Made by a program: the position numbers and the translations under genes
Shown here: piece by piece, positions 53,447 to 63,114 of the stretch
Layout of the letters: each line of letters begins with the position of its first letter
Numbering within the stretch: the first letter of the stretch is position 1
Assembly: GCA_041695085.1 (NCBI GenBank)
Contig: JBGFRO010000022.1
Location: 62,001-126,000, forward strand
DNA: 64,000 nt
Reading direction: 5' to 3'
From: DYFT01 sp041695085
Lineage (GTDB): Bacteria > Bacteroidota > Ignavibacteria > UBA10030
Notes under the pieces: generated by a model
The model's input: only the letters and a program-made list of their open reading frames with translations
Told to the model about the DNA's origin: nothing
The model's database searches: none

Positions 53447-53725
53447 AACACCTCATTTTGCTTAGATAGGGCCGGTTGCGTCAAAGATATTACAAACTGT
53501 AGGAATCAAGTGTTGTCACCCATCACACGGGTCAAAAGTGATAATTTTTTTCATTAGTAACAATGGGCGCAGAAAGGTTTAATGGGGCAAGATGGGGGCT
53601 CTACCTTGATTCCGACATAGAGGCGTGTTCTGCCGTGGGTTCGCAGAACTACATCCGTTCGAAATGGACACACTCTTCTTCACCGCTTAGGTGAACATCA
53701 TAACCCGCAACGCGAGAATCCGCTC
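53447..53725. other. Intergenic region upstream of the DUF1800 gene
   Basis: No supported gene. The promoter of the DUF1800-DUF1501 unit should be here; an ACCC/GGGT inverted repeat near 53517-53531 is present. Confidence 0.35.
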
Positions 53726-53845
53726 GAGGCTATGCAAAAAGTTCAATCGACGTAATGTGCGAGTTCGAGCTTTGAGGAATTCAGACAGTTTTCGCAACAC
53801 CACTGTGGGCGAGAAGGCTTCTCGCCCTCCATGTTGCATAGCCTC
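53726..53845. repeat. 120-bp MITE-like element with perfect ends and a central hairpin
   Basis: Terminal inverted repeats of 12 bp (GAGGCTATGCAA at 53726-53737, TTGCATAGCCTC at 53834-53845) enclose a 21-base palindrome at 53807-53827 (GGGCGAGAAG arms around one G). A GCAACA/TGTTGC pair adds to the hairpin. The right 60 bases recur at 49981-50036. Confidence 0.7.
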
Positions 53846-54089
53846 ACAAAAGAAAACGTGCTGAAATCAAAGGCACGCGATGGCTGTTCCTCCACACCAC
53901 CCAGAATTCTTGGCGCATCTGCGGAAGGAGGTGATGGACGTGAGACGGGAGTGCGCCAAGAATTGAACGCACGCCATCGCTTTCCAACCCGCGTGCCGTG
54001 ATTTCGACATCCTCCCGCTTGCTCCACTTAAGCTGTAACGATTCTCGAAATCGGATTTGGGGCTCTACGTCAGGAAAACAGACAAAAAA
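53846..54089. other. Intergenic stretch, no gene supported
   Basis: Two overlapping minus-strand frames (53743-54027 and 53844-54095) have no recognisable domain; one contains an arginine-rich leader and looks like decayed or random sequence. Nothing else identified. Confidence 0.35.
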
Positions 54090-54116
54090 GCCCACATCTC
54101 AGAACGAGACATGGGC
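54084..54116 (-). terminator. Intrinsic terminator of the glutathione peroxidase gene
   Basis: An 11-bp stem with two mismatches (54090-54100 with 54106-54116, five-base loop AGAAC, GCCCA/TGGGC base) followed on the minus strand by TTTTTT. It starts about 28 bases after the gene's stop. Confidence 0.72.
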
Positions 54117-54143
54117 AATAAAAATAGCCAATGGAGAACTAAC

Positions 54144-54722
54144 CTACTTCTTTGTTACCAGGAGCGCCTCAATACGCTCAATTACCTCTTGATCGGTTGG
54201 TTTGGTGCGGGAAGGAAACATTGCCACCACATTCCCCTCCTTATCGACCAGATACTTCTGGAAGTTCCATCTTACCTCCCCGGGAAAATCCGACTCCGTG
54301 GTGATGTAGCGATAAAGAGGATGTCGATCTTCCCCCTTCACGCTGATTTTTGAGAAGAGATCGAACGTCACATCATATTTGGTGGAACAGAATTCGAGAA
54401 TCTCCTCGTCGCTTCCCGGTTCCTGGTTACCGAAGTTGTTCGCGGGAAAACCAAGCACACGGAAACCTTGGTCCTTGTACTTGCGATAAACCGCCTCCAA
54501 GTCTTTATATTGGGGAGTGTAACCGCACTTCGACGCAACGTTGACAATCAGCAGTACATTCCCTTTATAGTCGGCAAGCGATTTCTCCTTGCCGTCGATC
54601 GTCTTCATGGTGAAGCTGTGAATGTTTTTGGGCATGGTGGTAAGGGATTGTGCTCCCGCAACAGTTATTGATAGCATCGAAACGAGAAACCAAATAAGTA
54701 ATCGCATCATCGATTGCTTCAT
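54144..54722 (-). CDS. Glutathione peroxidase-family thiol peroxidase
   Basis: A 192-residue exported protein with a signal peptide ending near residue 24. The catalytic tetrad is C66 (VASKCGYT), Q100 (FGNQEPG), W152 and N153 (RWNFQKYL). The catalytic residue is cysteine rather than selenocysteine. Periplasmic bacterial GPx enzymes of this type usually take electrons from thioredoxin-like proteins rather than glutathione and reduce peroxides. Monocistronic, with its own terminator. Confidence 0.92.
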   Translation of the reverse strand: MKQSMMRLLIWFLVSMLSITVAGAQSLTTMPKNIHSFTMKTIDGKEKSLADYKGNVLLIVNVASKCGYTPQYKDLEAVYRKYKDQGFRVLGFPANNFGNQEPGSDEEILEFCSTKYDVTFDLFSKISVKGEDRHPLYRYITTESDFPGEVRWNFQKYLVDKEGNVVAMFPSRTKPTDQEVIERIEALLVTKK

Positions 54723-54802
54723 CGGAAATCCTCCTTAAATGATTCGGGACATAAGGCATGTTACCTCCATCAACAATGGGTCTTGCTCCATAATTCCCCG
54801 AA

Positions 54803-55009
54803 CTACTGTTGAATTTCTCGAGGTGGTCCGATCGGCACGATGAACATAGCAACGATGTAGCCAAGAATCAATGGGAAGAAGCCCGTCATGAAACAACCGA
54901 CGATGAACAACAATCGTATGATTGTCGGGTCGACGTCGAGCATCTCTCCGATACCTCCACACACCCCCGCGATTTTCTTGTTGGTGGCCGATCGATATAA
55001 CCGTTTCAT
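54803..55009 (-). CDS. PspC-domain membrane protein
   Basis: A 68-residue protein with a PspC signature (NKKIAGVCGGIGEML and DPTIIRLLF) and one membrane hairpin at about 30-60. PspC proteins bind the cell membrane and sense or relay envelope stress; this short form has no partner (pspA, pspB) nearby. Confidence 0.88.
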   Translation of the reverse strand: MKRLYRSATNKKIAGVCGGIGEMLDVDPTIIRLLFIVGCFMTGFFPLILGYIVAMFIVPIGPPREIQQ

Positions 55010-55187
55010 GCTGTTCTCCTTTTCAGACGAACGTGGCAGTTGATGTCTGCTTATGATGCCTCAAGAATCCGAGTCCTTCCTTTTGTTGATTCATATCGAA
55101 TTCCTCCTTGCTGGCGGAAAAAAACATCTCTCCCTACGTGTCAGGAACAAGGAAAGTTTCAGCTGTGGCGTTTCTGCGAAAGCAAAT

Positions 55188-55622
55188 CTACTCGACGGAA
55201 AGCACCGGTCTTCGCCCTCGCTTTGTCTCCGACCGCTTCTTCTTCGTCTCGAGTCGACGCTCCCGCGAAACGGCGGTCGGATTGGTAGGTACGCGCGTTT
55301 TTTCCTTTCTCAATGCCTCTTTTAAGACCCGAACGAGCTTCCGGAAGGCGTCTTGTTTATTCTTCCATTGGCTTCTTGAAACTTGCGAGCTAATTCTCAA
55401 GTTCCCCTCGCCGTCGATCCTTCGGCGAAGCCGATCAAGTAACTTCTTCTTTTGATCGTCGCTCAAAGCAAGAGATCTTTGAACATTGAATAAGAGTTCA
55501 ACACGGGTCTCAAGCTTGTTGACGTTCTGTCCCCCCGGTCCTCCACTGCGCGAAGTCTTGAACTCAATCTCGTCCAGTGGTATGGTAAGACCTCTTGTAA
55601 TTTGTAGACGTGATTCCCGCAT
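55188..55622 (-). CDS. arfB: Alternative ribosome-rescue factor ArfB
   Basis: A 144-residue protein with the RF-1-like peptide-hydrolysis GGQ motif (SGGPGGQNVNKLETRVEL, GGQ at residues 30-32) and a basic C-terminal tail (KKKRSETKRGRR), the hallmark of ArfB/YaeJ. It rescues stalled ribosomes by inserting the tail in the empty mRNA channel. It stands between two genes on the same strand, with 17 bases to the aminopeptidase stop. Confidence 0.93.
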   Translation of the reverse strand: MRESRLQITRGLTIPLDEIEFKTSRSGGPGGQNVNKLETRVELLFNVQRSLALSDDQKKKLLDRLRRRIDGEGNLRISSQVSRSQWKNKQDAFRKLVRVLKEALRKEKTRVPTNPTAVSRERRLETKKKRSETKRGRRPVLSVE

Positions 55623-55639
55623 AGTGCCGTGATCTTAGT

Positions 55640-56605
55640 CTAAACAAGCAACGTTCCATCCCTCATGATCTGTCGGTCATCCAGCCACACCGACGGAGAC
55701 ATCACAAGGCCGTCCAGATGGCTCTGAACGTTCACCGTTCCTCCCATCGTCACATTGTCTCCGAAAGCGATGTGGATGGTGCCGAGGACTTTCTCATCTT
55801 CAAGGATGACGCCCGTGATCTTTGCCTTATTGTTTGTGCCGATGCCGAATTCAGCAACGTTGCGCGAAGGCCGTCCGTGCAGCTCAAGCAGCTCGGTCAG
55901 CTTCCGTGCCTCCTCTCCTCCGGAAATCTCTTCGGCATAGCCATCTCTCACGACGATTCTGATGGGAGTCTTGACGATCCCAATTCCTGCCATTGAACCA
56001 TCCACCACCACGATGCCTTGAGACTGACCTTCGAGCGGCGCAAGAAATGCTTCGCCTGTCGGAAGGTTGCCCCCTTTGCCTTTCTCGCGAAAGAGGCCGT
56101 GGCTCGGTATCGCTTTGCGCCCCTTCACAGGCATCGTGATGTCCGTTCCAGCCGGAGACGTGACACGGATGACAGACGTCTCATCTAACATTGCAGCAAG
56201 TTTGTTGGTGAGGTCGGCGATCTTGAAATAATCCGCGTTCATGCAGCGGACCATCATATCCTCCGTGACTCCGGGAAGTGTGCAGACGCGTACGCCTTTT
56301 GCCGCCGCAGATCGCTTTGCATTGGTGTGCGTCATGGACTTGCTTGTGGGACAGAGAACGAGGTCGACGTTCTGCATCAACTCTGAGACGGGTGCGGGAG
56401 GCTCTTCGCCGTGGGTTCGGCGTGGTGTGATCTCAACGAGAAAGACTTCGTTACCGAAATCGTGTACCACCTTGAACAGGGCCTGACCGATGGATCGACA
56501 CGGAGCGTCGGTAATGACGAGGACGCGCTCGCCGGGCTGGAGTCCCATGCAATCGCGCACGGCAATTTGAGATGCGGAATAGAGTTCAGGTGAGATCTCC
56601 ATCAT
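55640..56605 (-). CDS. Aminopeptidase, M29/AmpS-like
   Basis: A 321-residue metallo-aminopeptidase of the thermophilic aminopeptidase T (M29) type. Metal ligands are expected in NVAEFGIGTN (E), LGTIHIAFGDN (H, D) and VQSHLDGLV (H, D). The ATG at 56605 overlaps the stop of the OPT remnant as ATGA and has GGAAC upstream; the frame is open 27 codons higher but that leader is not like the family. The overlap says that this gene once followed an oligopeptide transporter in one operon. Confidence 0.85.
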   Translation of the reverse strand: MMEISPELYSASQIAVRDCMGLQPGERVLVITDAPCRSIGQALFKVVHDFGNEVFLVEITPRRTHGEEPPAPVSELMQNVDLVLCPTSKSMTHTNAKRSAAAKGVRVCTLPGVTEDMMVRCMNADYFKIADLTNKLAAMLDETSVIRVTSPAGTDITMPVKGRKAIPSHGLFREKGKGGNLPTGEAFLAPLEGQSQGIVVVDGSMAGIGIVKTPIRIVVRDGYAEEISGGEEARKLTELLELHGRPSRNVAEFGIGTNNKAKITGVILEDEKVLGTIHIAFGDNVTMGGTVNVQSHLDGLVMSPSVWLDDRQIMRDGTLLV

Positions 56606-56814
56606 TGGGTTCCTTTTGCTATGTTCCTCAGAGGAATGCCGATCAACACCGCACCGATGAGCGGGAACACGAGCAGTCCGAGCCACGGGTTTTCCGAGAT
56701 ATGAGGCAACTCCCAGCCGATCAGCACAATCGAAGCAAGCAGCACTTCAATCAACGCCTCCCCGGCTACGAGTCCGGATCCCAGCAATATCCCTCTGTTT
56801 TCACTACCTCGCCT
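56602..56814 (-). pseudogene. C-terminal remnant of an OPT-family oligopeptide transporter
   Basis: About 70 codons ending in a stop shared with the aminopeptidase start. ENRGILLGSGLVAGEALIEV and two hydrophobic segments are the last part of an OPT transporter (normally about 600-700 residues). The frame is closed by a TGA at its 5-prime end, near the junction with a transposase remnant. About 90 percent of the gene is missing. Confidence 0.72.
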
Positions 56815-57279
56815 TCAACAAACTCAGTGGTTTCTGTTCTCTGTTGTTCTTTCGTCCCTATGACGACCGATCTGTCAACGTATCGGTGTTTTCTTAGCAT
56901 CTTCAGTAACCGTATCCGTTTCTCGTTGGCGGGATCGGACAGAACAACATCATGGCGTAAGCGGGTAAGGAGGCACCTTGTCTTTTTTCTGGGCATTCCT
57001 GTTTCCGGGGAACACATCTGCTAACTGCGACGGAAGCCGAATGGTCGTACTATCATGCAAGACAACACGCTTGAAGAGAGGCGGGAATTCCTCACAGCGA
57101 CGTTTGATCTTTTGGGCAATCGTATGAGCAAGCACAGATTCCAGATACCAGACCAACGACTCCTTTATTCTTTTACCGATTGCTTGTTTGAAAACTCGAA
57201 CTCCGTTCAACATACCCACGGTCATCTTCTGGGGGAAAAAGCCCGGGGGCGTCCCCGACTGTGCTTCCTCTGCTGATCA
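56766..57279 (-). pseudogene. Decayed IS4-like transposase
   Basis: Two frames carry pieces of a DDE transposase. The upper piece (to 57279 at its open end) has VVLHDSTTIRLPSQLADVFPG, where D is the first catalytic aspartate, but the remaining domain runs into a frame change near 56990. The lower piece (56766-57017) has a charged stretch similar to a transposase C-terminal half. No complete catalytic triad, and no convincing terminal inverted repeat was found. Confidence 0.6.
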
Positions 57280-57806
57280 GTCCACGATGCTGACTTCGCC
57301 CATACGATAGGGGCTCGTCCACCTCTGAACTCTTTATGAGGCTACATGCGCGTTCACGCTGTGGTTACGACCTGGTCGTTTGCGTAGCATCCTTCCCGCC
57401 AAACCGCTCGTCGGGCTGGTCAGATTACATTGTCGGGCCGCTCAGCACAACACCGTCTCCAGCGTTGCACCGGCCTCTCGCTACGTGGTTGCAGAGTCTT
57501 TGCCACGGTTGGGGCTTGAAGGCCGAGCGCTCGACAGAGTCTGTCGTAGTCTGACGACCCTCGCCTTCTCACCCAACAAGAACAGGAACAGTTTACCTTG
57601 GCGCTCATCCAAAGAGAATCACCTTCTCCGGTTTACATGATCGGACTATCTGTCGTGCAATCCTTCTTATGGTATTCTCTGAAATCATGGTTTCTAAAGA
57701 TTTCGTGGTATCAATTCGGATTCATGGCGAATCAATACCATCAAAATGGCAACCCTGAGGACAAGACGCAACGGGATGCAAGGTTTTTCGTGCCATCATC
57801 ACTCCC
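57280..57806. other. 527-base stretch, no gene supported
   Basis: Several weak frames on both strands (for example 57380-57640 plus) do not look like a protein. It is probably scrambled insertion-sequence or degraded DNA next to the transposase remnant. Confidence 0.4.
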
Positions 57807-59144
57807 TCATCCCCCCGACTTCATCGTAATGCTCTCCAGCCCGTGTGCGCCGGGTCCGCGTTCGGCTTTCCACAGTAGGTAAGCAAACAGAATTCCGAAG
57901 ACACCCAGCACCGTGAATAACCACATGCCGGGTTCGTAACCGGCAGGGTTTTCAGGACCTGCTTCGAACATATCATTCAACCAACCGATCACCCACGGAA
58001 CCGCCGCCATCCCCACTTGCTGGCAGAGCGTCATAAGCGAATATGCCGAGCCGAGTCTTTTCTGTTCAACGATGTATGCAACAGACGGCCACACGATGGC
58101 GGGAATGAGTGAGAATGCGATGCCGAGAAGCATCATCACGACGAGGAGGGTTGTTGGGATGGAGAAGCTACCGAAGAAAGGAAGGGAAAGATGGAGGATC
58201 GTTCCCTGAGGTGCGTATGTGACGATCAGAAAGAGCGGCATGATGATGAGCGCGCCCACGGCCATGAACAGCGAGCGCCGGCCGACGCGGTCGACAAGCA
58301 ACCCGAAAAGCGGCGTAGCGATCATTGCAGATAGCGGAAGGAGACTGTTCAGGAATCCACCGACGTCGCGGGAGGTTCCATGCGCTTCGATGAAATATTT
58401 AATAGCAAACGCGCGAAACGGGAAGACAGTCGAGTAGAACACCACACACAATCCCACAACGTACCAGTATGACTTCGAAAACTTATAGAGGTCTTTGAGT
58501 TCAAGCTTTTCCGTTTCCGCCGCGCCCGCGAGCAAGTACACACGCTCCGCCCTGCTTTCGAGTATCCAATACAAGAATCCTCCCACCACGCACATACTGG
58601 TGATGACCGTTGCGAGCCAGAGCGGGTCTTGCCAGTTGTCGAATGCCGGTCTCGCCCACGCAGGCGACCAATCCGCGGTCACCGACCCTAAGCGAGCAAT
58701 CGTCAGGTTAATGCCGAAGGCAAAGCTCAACTCCTTCCCTTTGAACCACTTCGCGAGGGCAGTCGTCACGGCGACGATCAACGGCTCTGCGCCAAGTCCA
58801 AGAAGGAATCGCCCCGCTGCCATGATAGTCAACTCTGGCGATGCAGCCGTTACCGCGGCAGCGATGAGACAAATGGCGCCGAACAACAGCACGGACTTTT
58901 TCGTCCCAAACCGGTCAATGATATACCCGCCTATCAACAACACTAAGACTGCTGCGATGCTGTAAACAGTATACAGCAGGCCAAGGTCTTTATCCGAATA
59001 GTTGAGCTGTTCCTTGAGAAGGTCAAAGACGGGAGCGACGGCATCGTACGCGTAGTAGTTCCCGAACATTGACAGACTGATGACGACGAGAACAATCCAG
59101 CGATATGAACGCGGCGGTTCACGTAATGAATCGGAGGCAAGCAT
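57807..59144 (-). CDS. MFS transporter
   Basis: A 445-residue major facilitator with 12 predicted membrane segments and the loop motif GGYIIDRFGTKKSVLLFG (about 76-93); a second, degenerate copy of that loop is near residue 262 (GLLVDRVGRRSLFM). The substrate is unknown; nitrate/oxalate or sugar-phosphate relatives are possible. It follows the AbgT gene by 25 bases. Confidence 0.9.
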   Translation of the reverse strand: MLASDSLREPPRSYRWIVLVVISLSMFGNYYAYDAVAPVFDLLKEQLNYSDKDLGLLYTVYSIAAVLVLLIGGYIIDRFGTKKSVLLFGAICLIAAAVTAASPELTIMAAGRFLLGLGAEPLIVAVTTALAKWFKGKELSFAFGINLTIARLGSVTADWSPAWARPAFDNWQDPLWLATVITSMCVVGGFLYWILESRAERVYLLAGAAETEKLELKDLYKFSKSYWYVVGLCVVFYSTVFPFRAFAIKYFIEAHGTSRDVGGFLNSLLPLSAMIATPLFGLLVDRVGRRSLFMAVGALIIMPLFLIVTYAPQGTILHLSLPFFGSFSIPTTLLVVMMLLGIAFSLIPAIVWPSVAYIVEQKRLGSAYSLMTLCQQVGMAAVPWVIGWLNDMFEAGPENPAGYEPGMWLFTVLGVFGILFAYLLWKAERGPGAHGLESITMKSGG

Positions 59145-59169
59145 GTGGTTCGCTAAACTCCCCTGCGTG

Positions 59170-60708
59170 TTAGTACGGATACGTATACGATGCTTGGAGT
59201 CCTAACGGGATTCCGAGGATCCAATAAACAATCAAGAAGATCATCCAGACGATCAGGAACGTGACCGAGTATGGCAGCATCATCGAGGCGAGTGTGCCGA
59301 TACCGGTGTTCTTCACATAGCGCTGGCAGAAAACGACAATCAACGGAAAATACGGTAGAAGCGGCGTGATGATGTTTGTCGACGAGTCGCCGATGCGATA
59401 TGCCGCCTGCGTGAGCTCGGGAGAAATCCCGACCTGCATGAGCATGGGAACGAAAATCGGACTCAACAGCGCCCACTTTGCCGACGCTGAACCGATGAGC
59501 ACGTTGACAGCGGTGGAGAGGAGAATAATGCCGACGATCGTCAGCTGGCCGGGAAGTGCAAGTTCCTTCAACAGTGTTGCCCCCTTCAACGCAACCAGCG
59601 CGCCGATATTCGACTTTCCGAACGCATCGATAAACAGCGCACAGAAGAACGCCATCACAATGTAGTAACTCATCCCGCTCATCGCCTTGGTCATGGCGGC
59701 GATGAAGTCCTTTGTCGACTTGTAAACACCGACGAGGTAGCCGTATGCAATACCCGGAATCACAAACAAGAGAAAGATCAATGAGACGATCGAGCGCATG
59801 AGGGGAGCAGCGAATGAAGTAATCTCCCCCTCCGGCGACCGAAGCGGTGAGTCGCTCGGCAGTGCGGTGACAATCAAGATGATGATGCCGAGCGCCATCA
59901 AACCGGTGGCAAACCAAAACGCTTTTTTCTCCCGTGCGGAAAGCGATTCTAACTTCGGCATATCGCTTGCCTCGCCGTCAACAGTCGTGTGCCGCAGTCG
60001 TGGTTCAACAACACGATCCGTGATAAACCATCCGAGACCAATCAAAAGAAAACTTGAGCTGATGGTGAAGTACCAGTTGGATAATGGGTTCACTGTAACA
60101 GCAGGGTCGATGATGTGCGCCGCAGATTGCGTAAAGCCCGCCAGCAACGGGTCAATGGGAGCGGGAATGATGTTCGCGCCGAAACCGCCCGACACGCCGG
60201 CGAACGCGGCCGCGATACCGGCCATCGGATGTCTCCCCGCTGCAGCGAAGATCACACCCCCGAGCGGGATCACGAGGACATACCCGGCATCGACGGCAGT
60301 GTGGCTGAGGACGCCAACGAGAACGACCATCGGCGTCAATAGCGACGCGGGCGTGATGTTGAGCATGTACTTCAATCCGGCGTTGATGTAGCCTGCCTGC
60401 TCAGCAACACCGACACCCAACATGGCCACGAGCACCACGCCGAGAGGAGCAAACGACGTAAACACCGTTACCATCGTCGAAAGGAACTCAGCAATGGCAG
60501 GACCGGTGAGCTGATTCTTGATTTGAATCGGCGCGTTGGAGCGCGGATCGATCTCAGAAAACTCAACCGATGCAAGCAGAGAGGATACTATCCAGACGGT
60601 AACCATGGCGATCAGAAACAACATCGCCGGATCGGGTAGCTTGTTGCCGATGCGTTCAATCGTATCCAGCGACTTCTGAACAAATCGATCGAGCTTGCCT
60701 TGATTCAT
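59170..60708 (-). CDS. AbgT-family transporter
   Basis: A 512-residue transporter of the p-aminobenzoyl-glutamate family with 9-11 hydrophobic segments. PLGVVLVAMLGVGVAEQAGYI near 91-111, GVLSHTAVDAGYVLVIPLGG and SASAKWALLSPIFVPML near 408-424 are characteristic. Members take up aminobenzoyl-glutamate, or export sulfonamides, and some act on dipeptides. The neighbour proline dehydrogenase (24 bases upstream on the same strand) suggests uptake of a peptide or amino acid. Confidence 0.92.
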   Translation of the reverse strand: MNQGKLDRFVQKSLDTIERIGNKLPDPAMLFLIAMVTVWIVSSLLASVEFSEIDPRSNAPIQIKNQLTGPAIAEFLSTMVTVFTSFAPLGVVLVAMLGVGVAEQAGYINAGLKYMLNITPASLLTPMVVLVGVLSHTAVDAGYVLVIPLGGVIFAAAGRHPMAGIAAAFAGVSGGFGANIIPAPIDPLLAGFTQSAAHIIDPAVTVNPLSNWYFTISSSFLLIGLGWFITDRVVEPRLRHTTVDGEASDMPKLESLSAREKKAFWFATGLMALGIIILIVTALPSDSPLRSPEGEITSFAAPLMRSIVSLIFLLFVIPGIAYGYLVGVYKSTKDFIAAMTKAMSGMSYYIVMAFFCALFIDAFGKSNIGALVALKGATLLKELALPGQLTIVGIILLSTAVNVLIGSASAKWALLSPIFVPMLMQVGISPELTQAAYRIGDSSTNIITPLLPYFPLIVVFCQRYVKNTGIGTLASMMLPYSVTFLIVWMIFLIVYWILGIPLGLQASYTYPY

Positions 60709-60732
60709 AACGAGTCTCCTTCGATGTGTAAA

Positions 60733-61638
60733 TTAGCGACCACTGATGAGTAGGGCCTTCAGGATATACCCCGCGATCTGCGGGTTTTCTTTCAAGCGTC
60801 GAATGGAGTAAGGATACCATTGCTCGCCGTACGGAACATAGACACGGAGACGATGCCCAGCTCGAACGATGGAATCCCTCAGACCCTCGCGCACCCCCAA
60901 GAGCATCTGGAATTCATACTTCGTGCGGCTGAGCTTCAGATCGCGAACGAGCGCATACGAGCGATCGATCAACACGTCATCATGCGTCGCGATGCCGACG
61001 TAGCAACCCCCTTCCAGCATCAGACGGAGAAGATGTGTGAAGTTCCGTCGAATCTCCTCCCGATCCTTGAAGGCGAGAGAACTCGGCTCCACGTAGATTC
61101 CTTTGCAGAGCCGGAAGTTGGTCCCTTCGCTCACCAGCAGGCGCACATCCGCTTCACTCCGCTTGAGATACGCCTGGATCACAATACCGACATTCGTGAA
61201 ACCTTCAGAGCGCAATCGCCGGAAGAGCTCAATCGTATTACTGGTGGTTGAGGAATCCTCCATGTCGATCCGCACAAAATTGCCGCACCCTGCAGCTTCC
61301 GCGACGATCGCTTTGAAGTTGTGGAAACAGAATTCTTTGTCGAGACGGAGACCGAGTTGAGACGGTTTAACGGAGATGTTCGTATCGAGTTGTTGACGCC
61401 GGATTTCCTTCAACACAACTTTCCATTCTTCCAGCAACGCCTCAGCGGCCGATCGTTCGCATACATCTTCACCGAGTATATCGAGCGTGGCCATCATCCC
61501 GCTTGCGTTGAGCCGTTTGATGACCTCCACAGCCTCCGAAAAGGTTGTGCCGGCAATGTAGCGTTTGGAAAATGTTCCGACGATGGGCTTAGGGATTAAA
61601 GGGAGGGTTGACACGATCAGCTTATTCAGCAGGGACAT
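60733..61638 (-). CDS. Proline dehydrogenase
   Basis: A 301-residue monofunctional FAD-dependent proline dehydrogenase (the PutA N-terminal barrel alone) that oxidises proline to pyrroline-5-carboxylate and passes electrons to quinone. ISVKPSQLGLRLD near 101-113, RIDMEDSS near 129, FRLCKGIYVEPSS near 184-196 and VPYGEQWYPYSIRRL near 268-282 are the FAD and substrate segments. The ATG at 61638 gives the usual length; a longer frame to 61704 is unlikely. The P5C dehydrogenase gene is not in the window. Confidence 0.93.
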   Translation of the reverse strand: MSLLNKLIVSTLPLIPKPIVGTFSKRYIAGTTFSEAVEVIKRLNASGMMATLDILGEDVCERSAAEALLEEWKVVLKEIRRQQLDTNISVKPSQLGLRLDKEFCFHNFKAIVAEAAGCGNFVRIDMEDSSTTSNTIELFRRLRSEGFTNVGIVIQAYLKRSEADVRLLVSEGTNFRLCKGIYVEPSSLAFKDREEIRRNFTHLLRLMLEGGCYVGIATHDDVLIDRSYALVRDLKLSRTKYEFQMLLGVREGLRDSIVRAGHRLRVYVPYGEQWYPYSIRRLKENPQIAGYILKALLISGR

Positions 61639-61764
61639 ATCTATGGCCGATTTTCGTTGGAGAAAAAGCCGGAAAAAGATAGACAGACAAGCCCTGAAAT
61701 GCAATACAAAAGCCGTCGCAGACCGGCCTCCGAACCAGCAGTAACCTTCAGAGTATTCTCAATT

Positions 61765-63114
61765 CTAAAACTGAAGCAAAATTCCAACTCTCGGTTCAAC
61801 GCGGCGGTGCGTCCTGTATCCGCGCACCGTTCCATCTTCTCCCCTCTCTTCTGTAAACGACCACTCGTAGAGACAGGATACAAAGACGAAAGGATAGGGA
61901 ACGTAACCCACCTCCGCACGAAGGAGCGCATGCTGATCCAACTTGAAGAGCGAACCAACGTTTGATTTGTCATAACCGGCAGCGAGAAAGATACCGGGAA
62001 GTGCATTGCCCGTTTCAAGTTCAAGATGGATCGTTCCGGCATTCCTCACACCGACCGGCGAGTGATACGCTCCGATAACATGAAAGGTGCCGATTACGTT
62101 GATCCAGAGCTCGCCATAGTATCCTTCAGACTTTCTTGCTTGTTCGAGAAGATCGCGTTTGCGAAGCACAACAACGGAACCACCCGGCGTGCTGAAGGAA
62201 CGAATGCGATCCCGTTCGTAGAGCGCATCGAAATAGGAGTGAAGATATCGATCTCCCTGAAATCTTCTCTCATACCGCGCATCGAGGGTAACGAGTCCCA
62301 ATCCCATAAACCGAACATCCGTCCCGACGGCAGCTCCTGAGCCGTAGTCAATAATCTTTACAATATCTGTATAGAGCGTTGCACCGAGGATGTCCGACCG
62401 AAGCAACGGGAAACCGATATCTGCACCAACCAGGGTGAGGCGCGAGTCGGTACGAAGATCGGAAGCATAGGTTCCCCCCACTTCCATCCCCCCAAGCACG
62501 GGGATCTCGGAGAGTGGCGAGTTGTACAGCGGCCGTCCAAAAAGTCGAATTCCAAAAAGGGGTGTAGCTCCTATGTCACTCAGCACAGATTCACAGCCAA
62601 ACAATCCAAAGTCGCCATCCATCTCGGCTCCAACGCGCCGCAGATCGTAACTCGGACTATTTCGGTAAAACGAAACGATGGAACCATAACCCAACCGGGC
62701 ATAATCGAGAGATCCCGCACGTGCATAGAAAGGATCATGCTTTGTGCCGTAACGAAGATATCGAACAACGCGCAGGTAGTCATAGCCTTCATCCCAATCC
62801 TCCTGCCGAAGGTTTCCGTCTTCCCTGAACCGAAGATTGAGGTCCAGACCGACGCCGATCTTTCCAAACGTAAGCTCAGGTCGGAGATAGAAAAGGTAGT
62901 ACGGCTTGCCATCGATAGCGGTGAGTCCCAGACCTCCATGAACCCGTTGCTGTTGTCTCAGAGTACCGAAGCGCGACGGTTCCTGTGCGGGGAGGATCTT
63001 GACGGCGAGAAGGAGAACAAAGAAAACAGTACAACAGAACGCAATCGTTGTGCCGCGCTTCTTTGCGCGTTGAGCAGAGGTGTTCCTTCGATGCAAAGAG
63101 ATCGCCACGCGCAT
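61765..63114 (-). CDS. Outer membrane beta-barrel protein of unknown function
   Basis: A 449-residue protein with a signal peptide (hydrophobic residues about 25-42, cleavage near LPAQ). The body has strands rich in tyrosine, glycine and charged turns (FREDGNLRQEDWDEGYDYLR), ending in VGILLQF with a terminal aromatic residue as barrels do. The longer frame to 63585 overlaps spmB and is not real; the ATG at 63114 overlaps the spmB stop as TGATG. No family recognised. Confidence 0.72.
   Translation of the reverse strand: MRVAISLHRRNTSAQRAKKRGTTIAFCCTVFFVLLLAVKILPAQEPSRFGTLRQQQRVHGGLGLTAIDGKPYYLFYLRPELTFGKIGVGLDLNLRFREDGNLRQEDWDEGYDYLRVVRYLRYGTKHDPFYARAGSLDYARLGYGSIVSFYRNSPSYDLRRVGAEMDGDFGLFGCESVLSDIGATPLFGIRLFGRPLYNSPLSEIPVLGGMEVGGTYASDLRTDSRLTLVGADIGFPLLRSDILGATLYTDIVKIIDYGSGAAVGTDVRFMGLGLVTLDARYERRFQGDRYLHSYFDALYERDRIRSFSTPGGSVVVLRKRDLLEQARKSEGYYGELWINVIGTFHVIGAYHSPVGVRNAGTIHLELETGNALPGIFLAAGYDKSNVGSLFKLDQHALLRAEVGYVPYPFVFVSCLYEWSFTEERGEDGTVRGYRTHRRVEPRVGILLQF

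Noticed and set aside
53743..54095. Two overlapping minus-strand frames as genes
   Set aside because: No domain, poor start sites, and one covers the repeat element; treated as non-coding.
57280..57806. Transposase N-terminal half or passenger gene of the IS
   Set aside because: The frames here do not continue the DDE protein and look random.
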